Below are positions 6,481-6,511 of a DNA stretch of 6,511 bases, piece by piece (within the stretch, counting starts at the first letter, position 1; the number at the start of each line of letters is the position of its first letter). The stretch covers positions 1 to 6,511 of the forward strand of contig JAVVFH010000197.1 of assembly GCA_032250585.1 (NCBI GenBank). Reading direction: 5' to 3'. The position numbers were made by a program, and so were the translations under genes. The notes beneath the pieces are model-generated. The model worked only from the letters and a program-made list of their open reading frames with translations, made no database searches and was not told the origin of the DNA. The stretch comes from JAVVFH01 sp032250585. Its GTDB lineage: Bacteria; Pseudomonadota; Gammaproteobacteria; Xanthomonadales; SZUA-36.

Positions 6481-6511
6481 ATGAAACAACATCCCCCGAC
6501 TGCGAAACTCC
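6481..6511 (+). CDS. Start of an unidentified gene, cut by the window end
   Basis: ATG at 6481 is preceded by GAGG at 6472-6475 with a five-base spacer. The frame stays open through the remaining ten codons (MKQHPPTAKL) to the window edge. The peptide is too short to recognise a family. It lacks a signal-peptide-like hydrophobic run so far. The strong terminator upstream means it is probably transcribed from its own promoter rather than with the receptor. Confidence 0.5.
   Translation, partial: MKQHPPTAKL

Overview
The window looks like part of a gammaproteobacterial chromosome with moderately high GC, probably environmental or marine. Three things suggest this: a CarD/CdnL-type RNA polymerase-binding regulator, a very long HEAT/DUF349 coiled-coil protein of the type I associate with Pseudomonas-like gammaproteobacteria, and a sphingomonad/marine-gammaproteobacterium style TonB-dependent receptor. 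The taxonomic call is inference from protein style, not a database result. I see no mobile element, CRISPR array, tRNA, rRNA or phage gene.

Layout, all genes on the + strand. (1) At 1-568 is a CarD-family regulator gene. A very good sigma70-type promoter (2-7 / 25-30) lies inside what would otherwise be the N-terminal extension of its reading frame. Its true start appears to be downstream of that promoter, possibly at a rare ATC codon. (2) The 569-816 gap holds a terminator-like hairpin (641-680), a second GC-rich hairpin (746-768) and a short palindromic dyad (772-789). (3) At 817-3606 is a 929-residue HEAT-repeat plus DUF349 coiled-coil protein of unknown function. (4) The 3607-3874 gap holds an AT-rich dyad (3636-3658), a strong promoter (3683-3688 / 3706-3711), a second consensus -35 box (3782-3787), a leader hairpin (3823-3845) and a perfect Shine-Dalgarno. 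(5) At 3875-6295 is an 806-residue outer-membrane TonB-dependent receptor with signal peptide, TonB box, plug and barrel. (6) At 6335-6370 is a strong intrinsic terminator, then about 110 non-coding bases and the first ten codons of another gene at 6481.

Each gene appears to be its own transcription unit: intergenic gaps are 185-268 bp, each with hairpins or promoters. Nothing shows that the three products act together. CarD would act on RNA polymerase at promoters, the DUF349 protein is a cytoplasmic coiled-coil protein of unknown role, and the receptor imports an unidentified substrate across the outer membrane. I find no convincing undescribed system. The points most worth checking are the non-canonical CarD start, the DUF349 protein's function and the structured leader of the receptor gene.
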